64,000 bases of DNA from Adenanthera pavonina (GCA_026686845.1 JAIVEN010000013.1:13040001-13104000); one strand, 5' to 3'. Positions 42,938-56,130 are shown, counted from the first letter of the stretch. Numbers and translations are program-made. Notes: a model not told the origin generated them from the letters alone.

Positions 42938-45389
42938 TGTTACATCTTACATTTCAGTACTTTTCCCATGTAAAGTGCTTAGTTTTAAACTATGAAAACG
43001 GTCTTTGAGAACTTGAACCAGTTTAAAACGTAAAACCATTTTTGTTTACTATTTATCAAATTACACAACAAATTTTAAAAATTCATAACTAAATATATAC
43101 AAATAATTTCTCAGTGGTTCAAGTCTTTAAAAATCATGAACAACTTGAATTTCATGGAAAAAATATGAAGCTGGAAAGTTATCACTTGAATTCATATATT
43201 TTATTCATTAAACTTTACTGTTCATTTTAACTTGTAGATTCTATCTAGATTCTGAACTATAAGTTTAGGCAAGCATATCTTATAGTATTCAAAGCCAATT
43301 TGTGCATTCTTAATATCATTAGAAAGCTATGTGTGTCTAGCTACTTTCTCACATATAAGCATTGGATTTATTATTTACCTACTAGACAGATGCCAACATA
43401 ATCTATTAGGGGTCTAAGATAACTCTCACTAGAATAGTTTTGGAAAAACATTCATATCTTGTATTATATAATCCAATTGAATCCAAACTAGTGCCAGATT
43501 ATTCACAGAACATAGCTCTAATCATTATACAAACATCCGAATTTTTGAAGCAATATTGGAATTTATACAATAATTCAAAGTAGACAATATAGACAGGTAT
43601 AAATAGTTACAGCAAAACAATCCAACTTGCTCAATCTTCCATGCCAATATTCTTTCCCTTATGTTGACTTGGCCCTATCATTAGGAAACTATAGGGATGA
43701 GATTGGAGAATCTTAGTAGTACACTTGCACATGCTAATACATCATTACAACACATTTAAAACATAGAAAACATTGCATAATTTCACAAACATATAAAATA
43801 TCCATGTTATCTAACGAAAATCCAGCAATATAACGACTTAAAAATATGATATCCCGGACTTAGCCTTCATTAATAAAATAGCTAGCCAATCATCAAAATA
43901 GTCAAAACAACAACATGACAACAGATTCATTACATATAAACATGTATATCATTATTGTATAATAACATAAAGACATAGCAAGATCCTGCCTTAGAGCTTT
44001 AAACTCTTCAACGTCAACTTGTCTTTCACTTATTTGGTTTGCTTCCTTAGCTTGTTTAGAGACTATAAACATCAATAAAAGCTCACTAAACAACATGCTA
44101 CATGACTTGAACTCAAGTAGGCATTTATGGTCCTAAACTTTCAAATTTTACAAACTACCTTTAACAATTAATCTCTTAATCTTGATTATTTTGGACCCTA
44201 GGAATTCATTGGAATTATTGAATTCACGAAAAACTCCTTCCTTCATGTACTTCTTGTTTTGTCCGAGACATAGCCTTCAAAAATCCAACATGAAAAACTC
44301 CAACTTTTGGCTATTCTTTCATGTATTCTAGGCATCAATCAACTTCACAAACTTATTATAAACATTGTCTTTATGGAACACAAGCTCTTGCCTCACAAAC
44401 CATAGGAAGAGAAAGAAAATGCTCAAACCCTAACCCGAATCATGCCAGGCAAAAGGGAAAGGAAGCTAGAAGAGAATGCAAAGAAAACCCCCTTACCTTG
44501 GAGCTTGGAAGCTTGCCTTTCCTTCCTTCCTTCTCTTCTTCTCCCCTCGTCTTTCTCTTTCTCTCAACTTCCCTTCTCTCTCTCTTCACACACACACACA
44601 CACACACACTCTCTCTCTCTCTAACCTTGTTAAGACATAGACCAAATGAGCAACTTGGAAGGGAGGGGAAATTGGATTGATCTTGGCCATTGGTTGCTAC
44701 TTTGATCCAAAGGCTAGTAATTATCCTCCAATTATTTATGTAACTTTCCTTCTTTACCCTTGGATATTTTCACCCTTGTGAGAGAGAGATGAAAGAGAAA
44801 TTTTGTCCTTCATTGCCCCTCAAATTTTTGGTTTTCTAGAGGAAGAGAGAAAATTTACAAATTGCAAATTTTACAAATCCATGTGGCTCTCGGTTGTGTA
44901 CTTTGATCTGGGTCTTATATTATATATTGTATTTTTTCTATGTGCTTTATCTATGGAATCCACTACCTTTTTCTCTTTATTTTTAATGTGGGGTCCACTT
45001 GTCTTTACTTTTACTATTCATCTCATTTGATCAGAATTTACTATTCACATTGTACTTGTAGTGGTGCTTACATTTGTACTTGTACTTTTTCCTTTGCGGG
45101 CCAACATATCATGTATCCTTTGTACTTTTATCTTGTATCAGATTAAAATTAACTTATTTTCTCTCTCTATTTTTCTAGAATGACTATTTTTCTCTTATCT
45201 TTTAGAAAAATGATTATTTTACCCTTTTAAGCCCATTTTTTATCTTTTTTTTGCTATTTTAAGCATTTAACCTATTTATTTACACTTTTATACATCCCTA
45301 AACATGACATATCAATCTAGAACAATTTTATATAATTTCTTATTAGCATATAATCATTCAAATGCATGTAAAAATATAGGGATGTTACA
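42938..45389. mobile_element. Gypsy-type solo LTR inserted in a LINE
   Basis: Begins TGTTACATCTTACATTT and ends AGGGATGTTACA, 2452 bp, with TGT(A/T)AC-type inverted ends. Flanks CTCTA (42933-42937) and CTTTA (45390-45394) form a 5-bp target duplication with one change. It contains a CA then CT dinucleotide run at about 44587-44622. LINE coding remnants lie on both sides in the same orientation, so the LTR landed inside the LINE. Confidence 0.8.
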
Positions 45390-45394
45390 CTTTA

Positions 45395-46417
45395 CCCTAT
45401 GACTCTTCTAGGTAGCTACTAAGCCTCTTTATCTACCCAAGTTTGTAATGACAAAACATTCACTAAAACCCATATTATAAAGTCTTTCGCTAAGATTAAG
45501 GCTTTGACTTCTGGTCTCCACTGATTCAATAATATAAGTGACAAAGCTACAAACATATTTCATGCTTCTTAAGAAATGCCATCAAACGTTCCAATACATG
45601 ATCATATTCACCACAAATTTAGGGATGTTTAAGATTGCATGACATCTTCACCCTCTTCCTTTATGTCACTTATATGATCCTTTCGATCTTCACTAAGCTC
45701 ATTAGTTGGGTTGACTTCGACTAAGCTTATAACTTCCATTGTCAGATTTGGCCCAGTACTGTGTAACTAGAAGGCCTTCTTCATATTAGGCTTTAAAAAT
45801 AGGGGAGACCACCTTACAAATGGGAATGGGTGGGCCTTGTTTGGTGGCATGCTTCTAGCCCATTTAGATGGCCAAACTTGATGGGTCCATAATAACATTT
45901 CCCTTAATTTGTGGAGCAGTTACCATCTTTTTCCTCATGTTACTTCTTCTAATGTTTTGTAAATCTTCTAGTTTTCCTTGTGTACTATGAGTTTTGTATC
46001 ATTATGTTGTCGTTGAGGTGCTGTCCTATCTCTACTGCTTTAACGAGGTATTATTTGGCTCCTATGCTGCATCATTTTCATTGTCGAGTTATTGTCTCCC
46101 AACTCTAACAAGACTTCAAATTAGATCTAGAGTCTCCTTTGGAGGTAATAATCATAACCTTTTCTTTCATTGACTTTTGGTGCTTCCTCTAGCATACGAC
46201 TGTCCTTGTACATGGAGAAAGCATGTAAACCTTGTTTGTTGCCCCTTCCTAATAGTGGTTCTCATATCTTGTCTTCTCCGGTAACCCTATCATTCTCTTC
46301 TCAGGGCATCCCTCAGCATAGTGCCCAAATCTCCCATATTGGGGGCATAATAAAAGAAGGCCTACATATTCAATATTATACAATCTATATTTGAGCTTAG
46401 AAGAAGAAATTTGTATA
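45395..46417 (-). pseudogene. LINE ORF1 zinc knuckle and start of ORF2 endonuclease
   Basis: Near 46305-46352 the minus strand encodes CPQYGRFGHYAEGC, a CCHC knuckle with the second Cys changed to Tyr, preceded by LYNIEYVGLLLL. This is the plant L1 ORF1 C-terminal pattern. Further left (about 45478-45640) MIMYWNV and VETRSQSLNL resemble the N-terminal endonuclease start (NWNCRG ... METK). Multiple stops and shifts occur. The zinc knuckle is clear; the endonuclease match is weaker. Confidence 0.6.
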
Positions 46418-47131
46418 CACTACACCATAAATAAGATATAAGAATGCTTCCATGCTACTAAAGATAGCCCTTGTAAGCGCTATCATTTCCTCTACTATTA
46501 AAAGGGAAAATTTGCTCAATAAAAGATAACCCTTCTGCACTATGTCTTTTCTCTTTTTTTGAAAAAAAATAATTCTAATAAAGGAAAAAAAGCAAACCAA
46601 GAACAACAAATATCACCAACACACATAAAGCAAATCTACAAAACAAGATCACCAACTAGTAAAACAAGATGAATCAACAAGATCACCAAATCAACAAATC
46701 TACAAACAACAATAACAAACCAGGAACAATAATGATTACCAACATCAGATTCGGAACAACAAAGATCATCACAATCAAATTTCCAATATATAAAGAAGAA
46801 AAAATGTGATAAACTAGTAGGTTTAAAATCAATTTATACATTCAAAAAACAACATTTCTATAATAAGTGCTATTAAAGAGAATGTCTTTAATACCACTTC
46901 TACAAATAGACGATATTAAAAGGTTCACTTTTAATAGTGTTTATTGTAGAAGTGCTATTTTATGTTAAATCCTGACATAATATAACACTTCTAAACACTA
47001 TTAAAAGTGAACCTTTTAATAACACTTCTTAAGAGAGGAGCAACATTATGTCCATACTCTTTTATAGGATTTCTTTTAAAACAAAAAGTGCTATTTTACT
47101 GGCATTATTAAAAGCTATTTCTAGCTTAGTG
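46418..47131. mobile_element. 714-bp CACTA-type element inside LINE ORF1
   Basis: Left end CACTACACCATAAATAAG. Right end, on the minus strand, CACTAAGCTAGAAATAGC. ATA flanks both sides (46415-46417 and 47132-47134), a 3-bp target duplication. Internal inverted blocks (CTTTTAATAGTG, AAGTGCTATT and complements) repeat between 46850 and 47110. No coding capacity. The LINE ORF1 reading continues on both sides. Confidence 0.75.
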
Positions 47132-47134
47132 ATA

Positions 47135-47870
47135 AGTTGAGGCTTGTTCATTGTAATACTCTATATTTAAATTTAGAATACTCATGCAAGACCATGCCTT
47201 GCCAATACTAGCATTTATTTGGATCAAAGTTTTGACAACTTTCACATATCATAAGGTTGAGACTGTGAATGAGCCATAAACCTCCTTCCATGGCAAACTC
47301 AATGTCATCCTTAGTAAACCAAGAAGTAGTTGTTCCGCATATCCTCCAAATTAATAACTCCATTATTAACCCACATTTTGTTGTAGCCCATCATCTAGAG
47401 CTTTCATATCAATACTTTGCAAATGAGCTTAACAATAAGTGGTAATTTCCAAGGGTGGTAGATTCACTCTTCAATCTTCTTAGAAAACACAAACTCTAGG
47501 CACTCTTGGTTTTGTGTGGGTCACACAATACTGGAGTAATCCTCCACACATTTTAGCTTTGCAGTCTCCTTATCACCTACAAGTTCTAACTTAGGTGAAA
47601 GAAACTCCCTTTTATCCAACTTATTATTAGGATCCATGGCCCTAGTCAGCATCCCTTGATAGCTTAGGTTTCTACATCTTATTTGGTGACCATTTCACTA
47701 ATTTTTTGCCACAGAAGGAGTAATATACCAATTGATGGAGATACCTCCCTCTACACTACACACTAGATCTTCTTCAAGCTTCTCTCAACCAAGTCCTTTT
47801 CCTCCATTGGAACATCCCATTCTTGCAAGGTGCAATAACTAGCTTCGCTTCTCATTATCCATGGAAATTA
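47135..47870 (-). pseudogene. LINE ORF1 (DUF4283-type) fragment
   Basis: On the minus strand a broken frame includes LPLIVKLICK (about 47420-47450), NNGVINLEDM, YFLVY, and EFAMEGGLWLIHSLNL (about 47256-47305). The spacing matches the DUF4283 domain of plant L1 ORF1 (PL-VKLLG ... YYLV-F ... GPW-I--HYL). A start region with MDPNNKLDKREF lies near 47630. Stops interrupt it. The zinc knuckle of the same ORF lies beyond the CACTA insertion. Confidence 0.65.
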
Positions 47871-49834
47871 TCCTTGTTTCCTCAAGTATTAGAATAAAAC
47901 TTACCTTAAAGTTTGGATCATTTACTAGTGGCTCTTGCATTTTCAGAATGTGAAGTTTCTCTCAACTTCCCATTCTAGAATATATTTTTGCAGTTTATTT
48001 TTTATATGATACCAATATTCAAATGCCATATGAAATTTCTCATAATTACATGGTATGATTAATGATATCTGGGACAAACTAGAGCTAGCCACATTAATTA
48101 CAGGGAATGTGATATGGTATTTGAGATAATATCATTAAAAGAAAAATAGATAATAATTTATTTATTATTTGTAAATAACTTAAAATTTATAAAAGTTATG
48201 AATTTTTTTTAAAAGAATTGAATTTCCTTATGAAAGTAAAGTATTTCAAATCTTTATTTTAGCAAAAGAATCCTATCATTAAATTAGTTGCAAATTTTAA
48301 ATTATTTGATTAATTATGAAAAAGATATCTATATTACAACATTTTGGAAGAGAATCAAAGTTTTCGAATAGAACTTATTTGAGATAAAAATTCACAAACA
48401 AAAAAATATTATTATGGATAAAATATTCTCCTTTTAATGTCTTAGAACTTGTTGTATTTATAGGCAACACAAGCCAAAAAAAAAATTGCAGTGCAAGAAA
48501 ACCTTAGTAAGCACAACATAAATTAGAAAATAAATTAACCTACACAAAAGATGATATTTGTGCCTCACAATACCAAAGGATTATCAACTCTAGGATGGCA
48601 AATCTATAGCATTTTGTAATTTTTTTGTACCATTGGATTTGTTAATTTGGGTCATTGATCCATTTGTTGTACTTTTTTTTTTTATGTTGAATGAAGAGAT
48701 TGATCAACGTGAGTAGATAAGTACTAGACTTAGAATTAATATTTTATACACTATACCCAAAAACTTTTCTAGCATACAAGTAAATTAGTTTATCTGAGAG
48801 TCCATTATAATATGGGTTGACCAAAATTACTCGAGTTCTTTTGCACAAAATTGTGGAAGATAAACAAATAGATGTTCAATGCAAGCTATGATTGTTGGCC
48901 AATAAAGTTTATCTTTTTTATGTTATAGTTTATAACATGACAACTTTCTACATGCCAAAATTATTCATGCTTTTTGCTGGTAAACCAAATTAGTCTCACG
49001 GAATGATTTTTTGGTGGCAATAGTGTTGCTTCAAGATATCTTGATCACTATGATAGTCTAGATGGTTCTAGTATTCTTATATCAATTGTGGCTAATTTAT
49101 GTGCTTCTTCAACTACTAGCATCCTTTATTTCAGACTTTCCGGAAGCTATCTTCTGATGTAAACTTCATATTATTAGTGATATGAAAAGTTACACCACTT
49201 CTATGTGTAAATGGAACTGGAAATCATCAAATATAAAAAATGAGTGTGCTTTATTTTCTATTATGAGTTGATAAATGAATTGAAAAGTTTTCCATTATAA
49301 TACATAACAAATTAATATGACACAATTTTAAGGGAAGATAAAAAATATCTATATCTATAATTTATTTAAAACATGATATTTTACAATTACAAAATAGGAT
49401 TTTCTTAATTGTATTGATAAGATGAAAGCATCATTCATAAGAGCATGCCTTCTAGTTATTCCAATATTATAATTATGGGGTGATGAATATATAACTATAG
49501 TCTTTAACTTTTCAATTCCATTCCATTATATGTGATAATTTTTCACATCTACAATATTCTTGGACACTTCAAATAGAATTAAATAAGATACTAGGATAGT
49601 TGGTGTATTTATGTTTTAATGTTGTTAATTATAACTTTTTGTATAATTTGCCGCCTATTATTTCATTTCTTTTGTTTTGTAATTAATTTATCCATCGTAT
49701 TATTCAAATATCAATTCATGGCTATTTGTATTGTCATGCTTCCTTCTTTTTTTTTTTTTATTAATCTCTTATAATGCTTTTTGATTTTTACTCAGTATAT
49801 GAACAACACTAAAATCTTTACCCAATCTTAACAG
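47871..49834 (+). other. Intron 1, distal part
   Basis: AT-rich intron DNA leading to the pyrimidine-rich acceptor CCCAATCTTAACAG at 49834. No clear transposon termini or coding motifs were recognised. Confidence 0.45.
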
Positions 49835-49996
49835 TTATAGCTGTTGCAAATGGTCTGCAAGCCTGGAAAATCCTCGAAGATCTCACTGCTGATATTGATT
49901 TTGTTTTGACTGAGGTATTCTTGCCATGTTTAACAGGCATTGGCCTCCTATCAAAGATTATGAGCCACAAAAGTCGCAAAAATACACCTGTGATTA
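49835..49996 (+). CDS. PRR7: PRR exon 2: receiver core
   Basis: Acceptor AACAG at 49834, donor GTGAGTATA at 49997. Enters at phase 1 and leaves at phase 1. It encodes VIAVANGLQAWKILEDLTAD, IDFVLTEVFLPCLTGIGLL and KIMSHKSRKNTPVI. The canonical receiver Asp is replaced by Glu in LTEV, the defining change of plant pseudo-response regulators. FLPCLTG differs from the more usual (A/F)MPGLSG. Confidence 0.92.
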
Positions 49997-50097
49997 GTGA
50001 GTATATTAGTATATATTTGTTTCTTGTATGTGAGAAACTATAACTCCATAGCTTTGATTATTTTTATTCTTTTAAATCTGTTGATTTTTATGTGCAG

Positions 50098-50231
50098 TGA
50101 TGTCATCTCATGATTCCATGAGTGTAGTATTTAAGTGTTTGTCTAGGGGTGCAGTTGGCTTTTTAGTCAAGCCTATACGAAAGAATGAGCTTAAAAACCT
50201 TTGGCAGCATGTTTGGAGGAAATGCCAGAGC
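50098..50231 (+). CDS. PRR7: PRR exon 3: end of receiver domain
   Basis: Acceptor TGTGCAG, donor GTGAGTTTG at 50232, ends in phase 0. It encodes MMSSHDSMSVVFKCLSRGA, VGFLVKPIRKNELKNL and WQHVWRKCQS, with the conserved receiver Lys in VKPIRKNEL. This completes the receiver. Position and wording are standard for the PRR7/PRR3 clade, with G in VGF where D is usual (VDF). Confidence 0.93.
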
Positions 50232-50561
50232 GTGAGTTTGCTATAAATGATCTACTTTATGTATGAACTTTTCATTCATATATGGATTGATTTCAGGTCA
50301 GTTATTTATTAGCACACTTAATATGCAGCATATGGCAATTGTTTAAATCTCCAATCCATTATTATTTGTTTTTTCTTTCATTTAAGTTAGTTTAGTTCAA
50401 GATTATTTGCTATGATCAAGTGTATTTAATCTCCAACTCCTTCTTATATCAATTATTTGCACTTCTGATTTATTATAATTAAAGTCCTATGTTTGATGGA
50501 AGTGCGGTAATGTGAAGATTTTCCTGTTTAACTTTGCACTTATAAATCACCCTTTCTTCAG
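50232..50561 (+). other. Intron 3
   Basis: A 330-bp AT-rich intron with GTGAGT donor and CCTTTCTTCAG acceptor. Nothing else seen. The 101-bp intron 2 lies at 49997-50097. Confidence 0.8.
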
Positions 50562-50723
50562 TCTAGTGGTAGTGGAACTGAAAGTGGTGTGCATACTCAA
50601 AAGTCTTTGAAGTCAGAAAGTGGGGAACATTCAGACAACAAGCGTGGCAATTATGATGAAGATGATTTTGGAAGCACTGGCTTGGATGCAAGAGATAGAA
50701 GTGATAATGGAAGTGGCACCCAG
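50562..50723 (+). CDS. PRR7: PRR exon 4: Ser/Gly-rich linker
   Basis: Acceptor TTCTTCAG, donor GTACGTTCT at 50724. 162 bp, phase 0 at both ends. It encodes SSGSGTESGVHTQKS, acidic DEDDFGSTGLDARDRSDNGS and ends GTQ, the standard linker after the PRR7 receiver. The next exon is 9.3 kb away. Confidence 0.9.
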
Positions 50724-51473
50724 GTACGTTCTATGTTATTTTGATAAATCTTAGTATTTATTAGCACATGTTGATTTTATTTCCATTTTATATTAAATAA
50801 GTTCTTAGCTGCTGATAATCAATATGTTAATTAATTAAAGTAGCTTATAATTTATATGTCTTTGTTTTCTTATTGTTACACAAAATTTTCTTTTTTAACA
50901 CTTCCTCAAAATATAAATCTTAAACTATTTCAAAATCCAACTTAAATACCAAAGCCCTCAATTCTACTCTTATAGTTTGTCCTTGGTCAATTGGCCATAG
51001 TTCACATGTATACATTCTTCTTCATCCATTAAAAACAATTATTAAAAGAACGGTCTTATTCTAACACTATATTGTTGTACAAGGCTTTGGGAGCCTAATA
51101 ATTAAGATGAATAATATATATGTTAAACTTCTTATAGCACCATTTTTAAACTAGGTATCAATTATTTCATTCGATTCTTTGCAAATTAGTCTTATGGTGA
51201 GAACTTATGCTCACAAGGACTTAATTAGAGGTCATCATAACAAGTGGTTAGAGTGAGCACTTAGGGAATCACCCTCCAAGTTTTAAGCCAACTTACAAAG
51301 AAGGATTGAGATGACAGTTTAAAAGAAAGTCTAGTTTTTAAGAGTTTAAGACACACTTTTGCATATTATCTCCTTCTAAAGTATAATATGGTACTTAATT
51401 AAATGAATTGAATAGCTATTTGAAAATGTAATAAAGTAGGCTTTTTGTTTAACAAAGTAGATTATAGAAGAAA
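50724..51473 (+). other. Intron 4, proximal part
   Basis: AT-rich intron DNA after the GTACGT donor. No recognised element up to the LTR-like start at 51474. Confidence 0.45.
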
Positions 51474-54400
51474 TGTAACACCTTATGTTGAGACCCATTT
51501 CCCATATATTTACCTTCAAATATACCTACTATTGTATAATTAGAGACTTGATTACCTAAAATTACTAAAACAAAATTTTTCATTAATTGGATACTTTTCA
51601 CTTTACAATTTCCATTTTACTCGACAAATTTTGAAAATTCATAATTAAATCTAGACAGATCATCTTAGAGAAATTCAAGTCTCTAAAAGTACTTTAAGAG
51701 ATTATCTACATGGAAAAAATATAAAATGGGGCAAACACTAGGCCAATTTGTATAATAAATTCATCTAAATTTCACTATAGCAATGGTCATTATTGAAAAT
51801 TACTGTAATTGATCATAATTTTGAAAATTCACCATAAATTACACACAACTCTAAACTAAGTGATCTTGGTGTCTAAAGAAAGTTCTTCATATCTAGTTTC
51901 CAAGTATATAAGACGCTCAGATATTAAACATAACAAGATCTAAACAAAACTTAAAATTTTCAACAGTGGTCTCAAGGCTCATATACATTCTTCCACTTTG
52001 CAAAACCTAGGCTATTATATACATACAAAACCGTAACTTGTCCCTATTTCACATATAACAACATGTTGAGTTTAGAATGTCATTACTAAAACCAAAGTTA
52101 CATGTCTAATACCAACCACTAATTAGATACAAAGATTATATCCCTATGAGGTTAGAAGAGATCTATTCCTCCTCAACCTTCTCCTTTCCAAAACTAGAGA
52201 TTCACCAAAAAAATGTTAACTATAAGTGGATGAGATGTAACAGTAACCAAGAGAAATTTCTAATATGAATATCATAACAAACATATCACAAGTACAACAA
52301 TAATATCATGAATATGAAAATACACATGTATCATGCATGGATTCCTAATATCCCAGCAAAAAATCACAAGCCAACCTCTAGTGAAAATTGTGTTTCGAGG
52401 TATTACTAAGCTCACCTTCCACCATTCATAACTCAAACAAAGTTCATCTCTATGGTGGTTGGACCATGGTTTCCCTTTGGCAACCATGCCTTAGGGTAAT
52501 CAAATTAAACTAGGTTCACTTGGGATTATGCAATATAGTGGACAACTTAGGACGAATCTGAGGAGTGGTTATGTAATTAGTTAATATTAATTAATCAGGT
52601 GATAAAGAAGTAAACCAATTAACTAAAATAGGGGTTTGACTTAATTAAAATGCAAATAAAACTAAATTAAACTAAGGCAATGCAATTAGACTAATACAAT
52701 AGAATGAAGTAACACCCAATACAATAAAATAGCCGCAATGATGAAACTTTGCTAGAGAATCAAGCCATTCTAGCTCACTAATAATTGATTAGGATTAGGA
52801 AAATTAGTTAATTAATTCAACCAATTAGTCTTAATCACCTTGGACTCCCTATGGTGAAAGTTACCATACAAGTGACTTAGCTTGGACAGCTACATTAAAC
52901 CAAAGCATGATTACTTATTAAGACTAATTAGAGACATTAATTAGTTAATTGGACTAATTATTCTCTGGAAATTAACCCCTAATATAGCTAATTCATCACT
53001 TAGTAATTAATTCCCAAATTTCAATTTTTAAGCACAACATATTAAACCAAATTATGCATGACCCATAACATAATTCAAACCTAACATGCATGAGGGATGG
53101 AGGACAAAAATTTCTTGCAACCATTACAGTCCAAACATCATCTAATCAACAAGAGATTCATGCTCAAATTCATACCAAAATATATAGCAATTCATCACAA
53201 TGGTTCTAGCTAAGATCTATTACAAATTATACATCAACTTCACCTAACCCGAATGAATCCTTAACACAAGTTTTCAATAAACATTAGCAAGACCAAACTA
53301 TTCTGATCCAACATCCATAAACAACCTAACCTAGAGTTAAAGCTAAATAATGGGTTAGAACAGAGAAAATGAGCAAAGAACATGTAAACTCCCTAATCCA
53401 TCATTGTAGCTCCCAAGCTCATACCATATTCCTTAGCTCTCTTCCATGGTTATCCATTAAGCCCTCTAGCTATCCATTAAGCCACAAGTAACTCAAAGAC
53501 CCTTAACAAAAGTCATAACCATGATAAGAAAGATGAGGAAGAAGAAGATAGGATGGTAGAGTGATGGTGGAAATGGAAGGAAATGGTGGTAGAATGAAGG
53601 GAAGAAGATGAAATGAATATGAAAATGGTGGAGGAAGAGAGTGATGCTTTTCTGGAAGAATAGAGGATCAAGAAGAGAGTATCTAAGGTTGGAAGAATGA
53701 AGAATGGTGAATGACCTAGACAGTGGTATTGGAATTAGGTTCTCCTACCTAGAGTTAGTATGTTGTAAAGATGAATAGTGGAGTTCTTGAGGAGCAAGCC
53801 AAGGGATGGAGGGCTAGGATTAGAAAGGTAAAGCAACTAGGGTTAAGGCCTAAACTAGTGTTAGATGGTGACCTAGGTTAGGTTAAGTGACTATGGTAAG
53901 AAAAGAGGGTCAAGATTAGAAGGAAATAATGGAGGGTTGAGATTAAAGGAAGGGTAAAATAATTTAGAGCCAATGGGAAGCATGAATGGAGAGAGGAGCC
54001 AATGGGAAATTAAATAAATAAGAAAAAGAGAAAATGGTGTGATTTTCCCAAACCTAAACTTCCACAGTCACCTCTGAGTTGGCCTTCAAGTCTTGAATGA
54101 ATTATCCCTACAAAAATAAAAATAAATCCATTAAAGTATTTATCACAAAAATTAAAGAAGCATATAGAAAATAATCTAGGCTCTTGATGCAAGATAAGGA
54201 TGCAATCCAATGGTGGAAATGAAGTAAAAAGGTGCTGCCATATATGGGTGGAAAATGTGAAAATAAAAAGCAAATAGGTATGTCTATAAGAAAAGAAAAT
54301 AAAATGAGAAAATAGAAAATAGGAAATTGCATTCATTCCATTAGTTACCATAGGCCATAAAATAAAAACAAGGTCCATTTAATAAGAGGAAAGGATACAA

Positions 54401-54818
54401 AAGTCAAATGGAATAAAAAAGAAAATAGGTAGTGGAAGAGAAAGAAAATGAGTATAATGAAATTTGGAATATTATTCAATTCAAACACCTCAAATTAGTA
54501 CAAACCTCGATTAATCAAATTAAACACAATTATTCCCACTTAATAAAGCTCAATTGTGACAATAAAAATAGGAATAATTAATATAAAATCAAGAGGATTA
54601 AAACAAGTATAAAAATGTTATTTTCAAACAATGACACCTAAAGACCAAAAGATAATTAAAAAGAAGGGTGGAAAAACTAATTTAGTGTCATTTTAGGACA
54701 ACTTTTAAAAATTATCCTTCAATTTCAAATATTGCCCAATTAAATCCATTTTGGTCATATTTTTTTATTAAAAATGCTAAATATGAGGGATTAAATGTGT
54801 ACAAATTTGGTGTTATCA
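51474..54818. mobile_element. Gypsy-type LTR sequence in intron 4, ends uncertain
   Basis: Starts TGTAACACCTTATGTTGAG, like 38023 (TGTAACACCTAAATC). Its first 300 bp share blocks with 42938-43250, including AAATTTTGAAAATTCATAA. Further right it differs, with a GAGGAAGAAG tract (53530-53700) and an end resembling GGTGTTATCA at 54818. Flanking bases do not form a clear duplication, so this may be two nested or recombined LTRs. The frames at 52272-52487 and 54010-54378 show no known motif. Confidence 0.45.
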
Positions 54819-55288
54819 CCCTTCATTTTACAACTGTGAATTGGTTGTATATCTATGAGAGGTTCATTCCCAATCCATCGTCATCTTGGTCTTTTAGTCA
54901 AAGAATGATTATTTGATGACAAGAGTATAATTAGTCTTGCTACCTATTATACGTAGCCTCGTGTACTTATCTAGTGGATTGGCACATGATGTGATATTAA
55001 TATCATTATCACTCAATATGATCATATACATCAATGCCAGCATGTCATGAGTGATAATATTATAATGTCATAATCCACAATATCAAAATGCCATGAATCA
55101 TTAAGGCCAATAATCATAATCATCAATATCATCATACCATATACATGGGGATGTACAATTGTCAAAAACAAATATATGTCAATATCAATTAGTCATAATT
55201 CTCAATATCTTATTATACAAAGGGATGTGCTATAATCAATTGCCAATATACCATGACCCTCGTTATCAATATGTTATAAACATCAATA
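54819..55288. other. ATC-rich low-complexity intron sequence
   Basis: Repeated ATCAATATC, CATAATC and ATCATCATA-type words. It is similar in texture to 35760-35870 and possibly LTR-derived. No gene. Confidence 0.4.
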
Positions 55289-56130
55289 TGTTAGTATAGC
55301 TGGAATGCCTAAAAGGAGGTGAATTGGGCTCTTAAAATTTTCTGCGAAAGCAAGAACAATAAATTAGTACAAGAACACTAAAAACAAATCAAGAACTTTG
55401 AACTAAAGAGAGTAGGGAATGAGAAAATCAAACTCAATAATTTATCCTAGTTCAATCAATCACTAGGCCTATGTTTAGTCCTCAAATCACTACTTGAGAT
55501 TTCTCTACTATATTAGCAAGGTTGAACTAGGTTCTTACTAAACCTCAATACATCACCTAGCTCTTCACTTGAGCTGGAAACCACTTTCTCACACCCTTAC
55601 AAAGTGTGTTTACAATGAACCCCTTATTGTATCCCTATTCTAAGATTTCTACAAAGATGTAGAAATAAGATTTGCAATAATCAATCTCTATTAAGAGTAG
55701 ATATAAAACTTTGAAGCTTAATTTCTCACTCTAAAAAGTGGTTGGTAGGGCTTTAACAAATAAGAGTATGAATCTTTAATGATTCAATAGAGTTTTGGTT
55801 CAATATCACTTAATATTCTTAACAACTAACTTAAATCCAGTCCTATATATAGATTTCAGCTTAATTTAGCCGTTAGAGATGAGATTTAGTCATTACTAAG
55901 TGAGATATAATATTCACCTACTGCATTAAATGTGTTGTCAGAGCTTAGATGACAAAGCAGGCGGGTTAGTGCATTATCCTAGTTAGCCATTAAACACCTC
56001 ATGACGTTGGATCGAAATTGTCAAAAAAGCAGGCATGTTAGTCAACAATCAAGCTTTATATATGTGATTATAGTGACTTCTGTTCAAGCACGATTTCATG
56101 AAAACCTTCAAGGATGGTCGACAAAGCACA
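55289..56130. mobile_element. Truncated Sirevirus-like LTR
   Basis: TGTTAGTATAGCTGG followed by AAAAGGAGGTGAATTGGGC matches the plus-strand left end of the Sirevirus LTRs at 7313, 9342 and 19318 (TGTTAG, then GGGTGAATTGG). Later blocks match 36880-37060. The right end is lost where LTR sequence of the gypsy-type family begins near 56130. Confidence 0.6.

Noticed and set aside
44321..44680. A 119-codon frame with a Thr-His-Thr-His run.
   Set aside because: It sits within the solo LTR at 42938-45389 and the run comes from a CA dinucleotide repeat.
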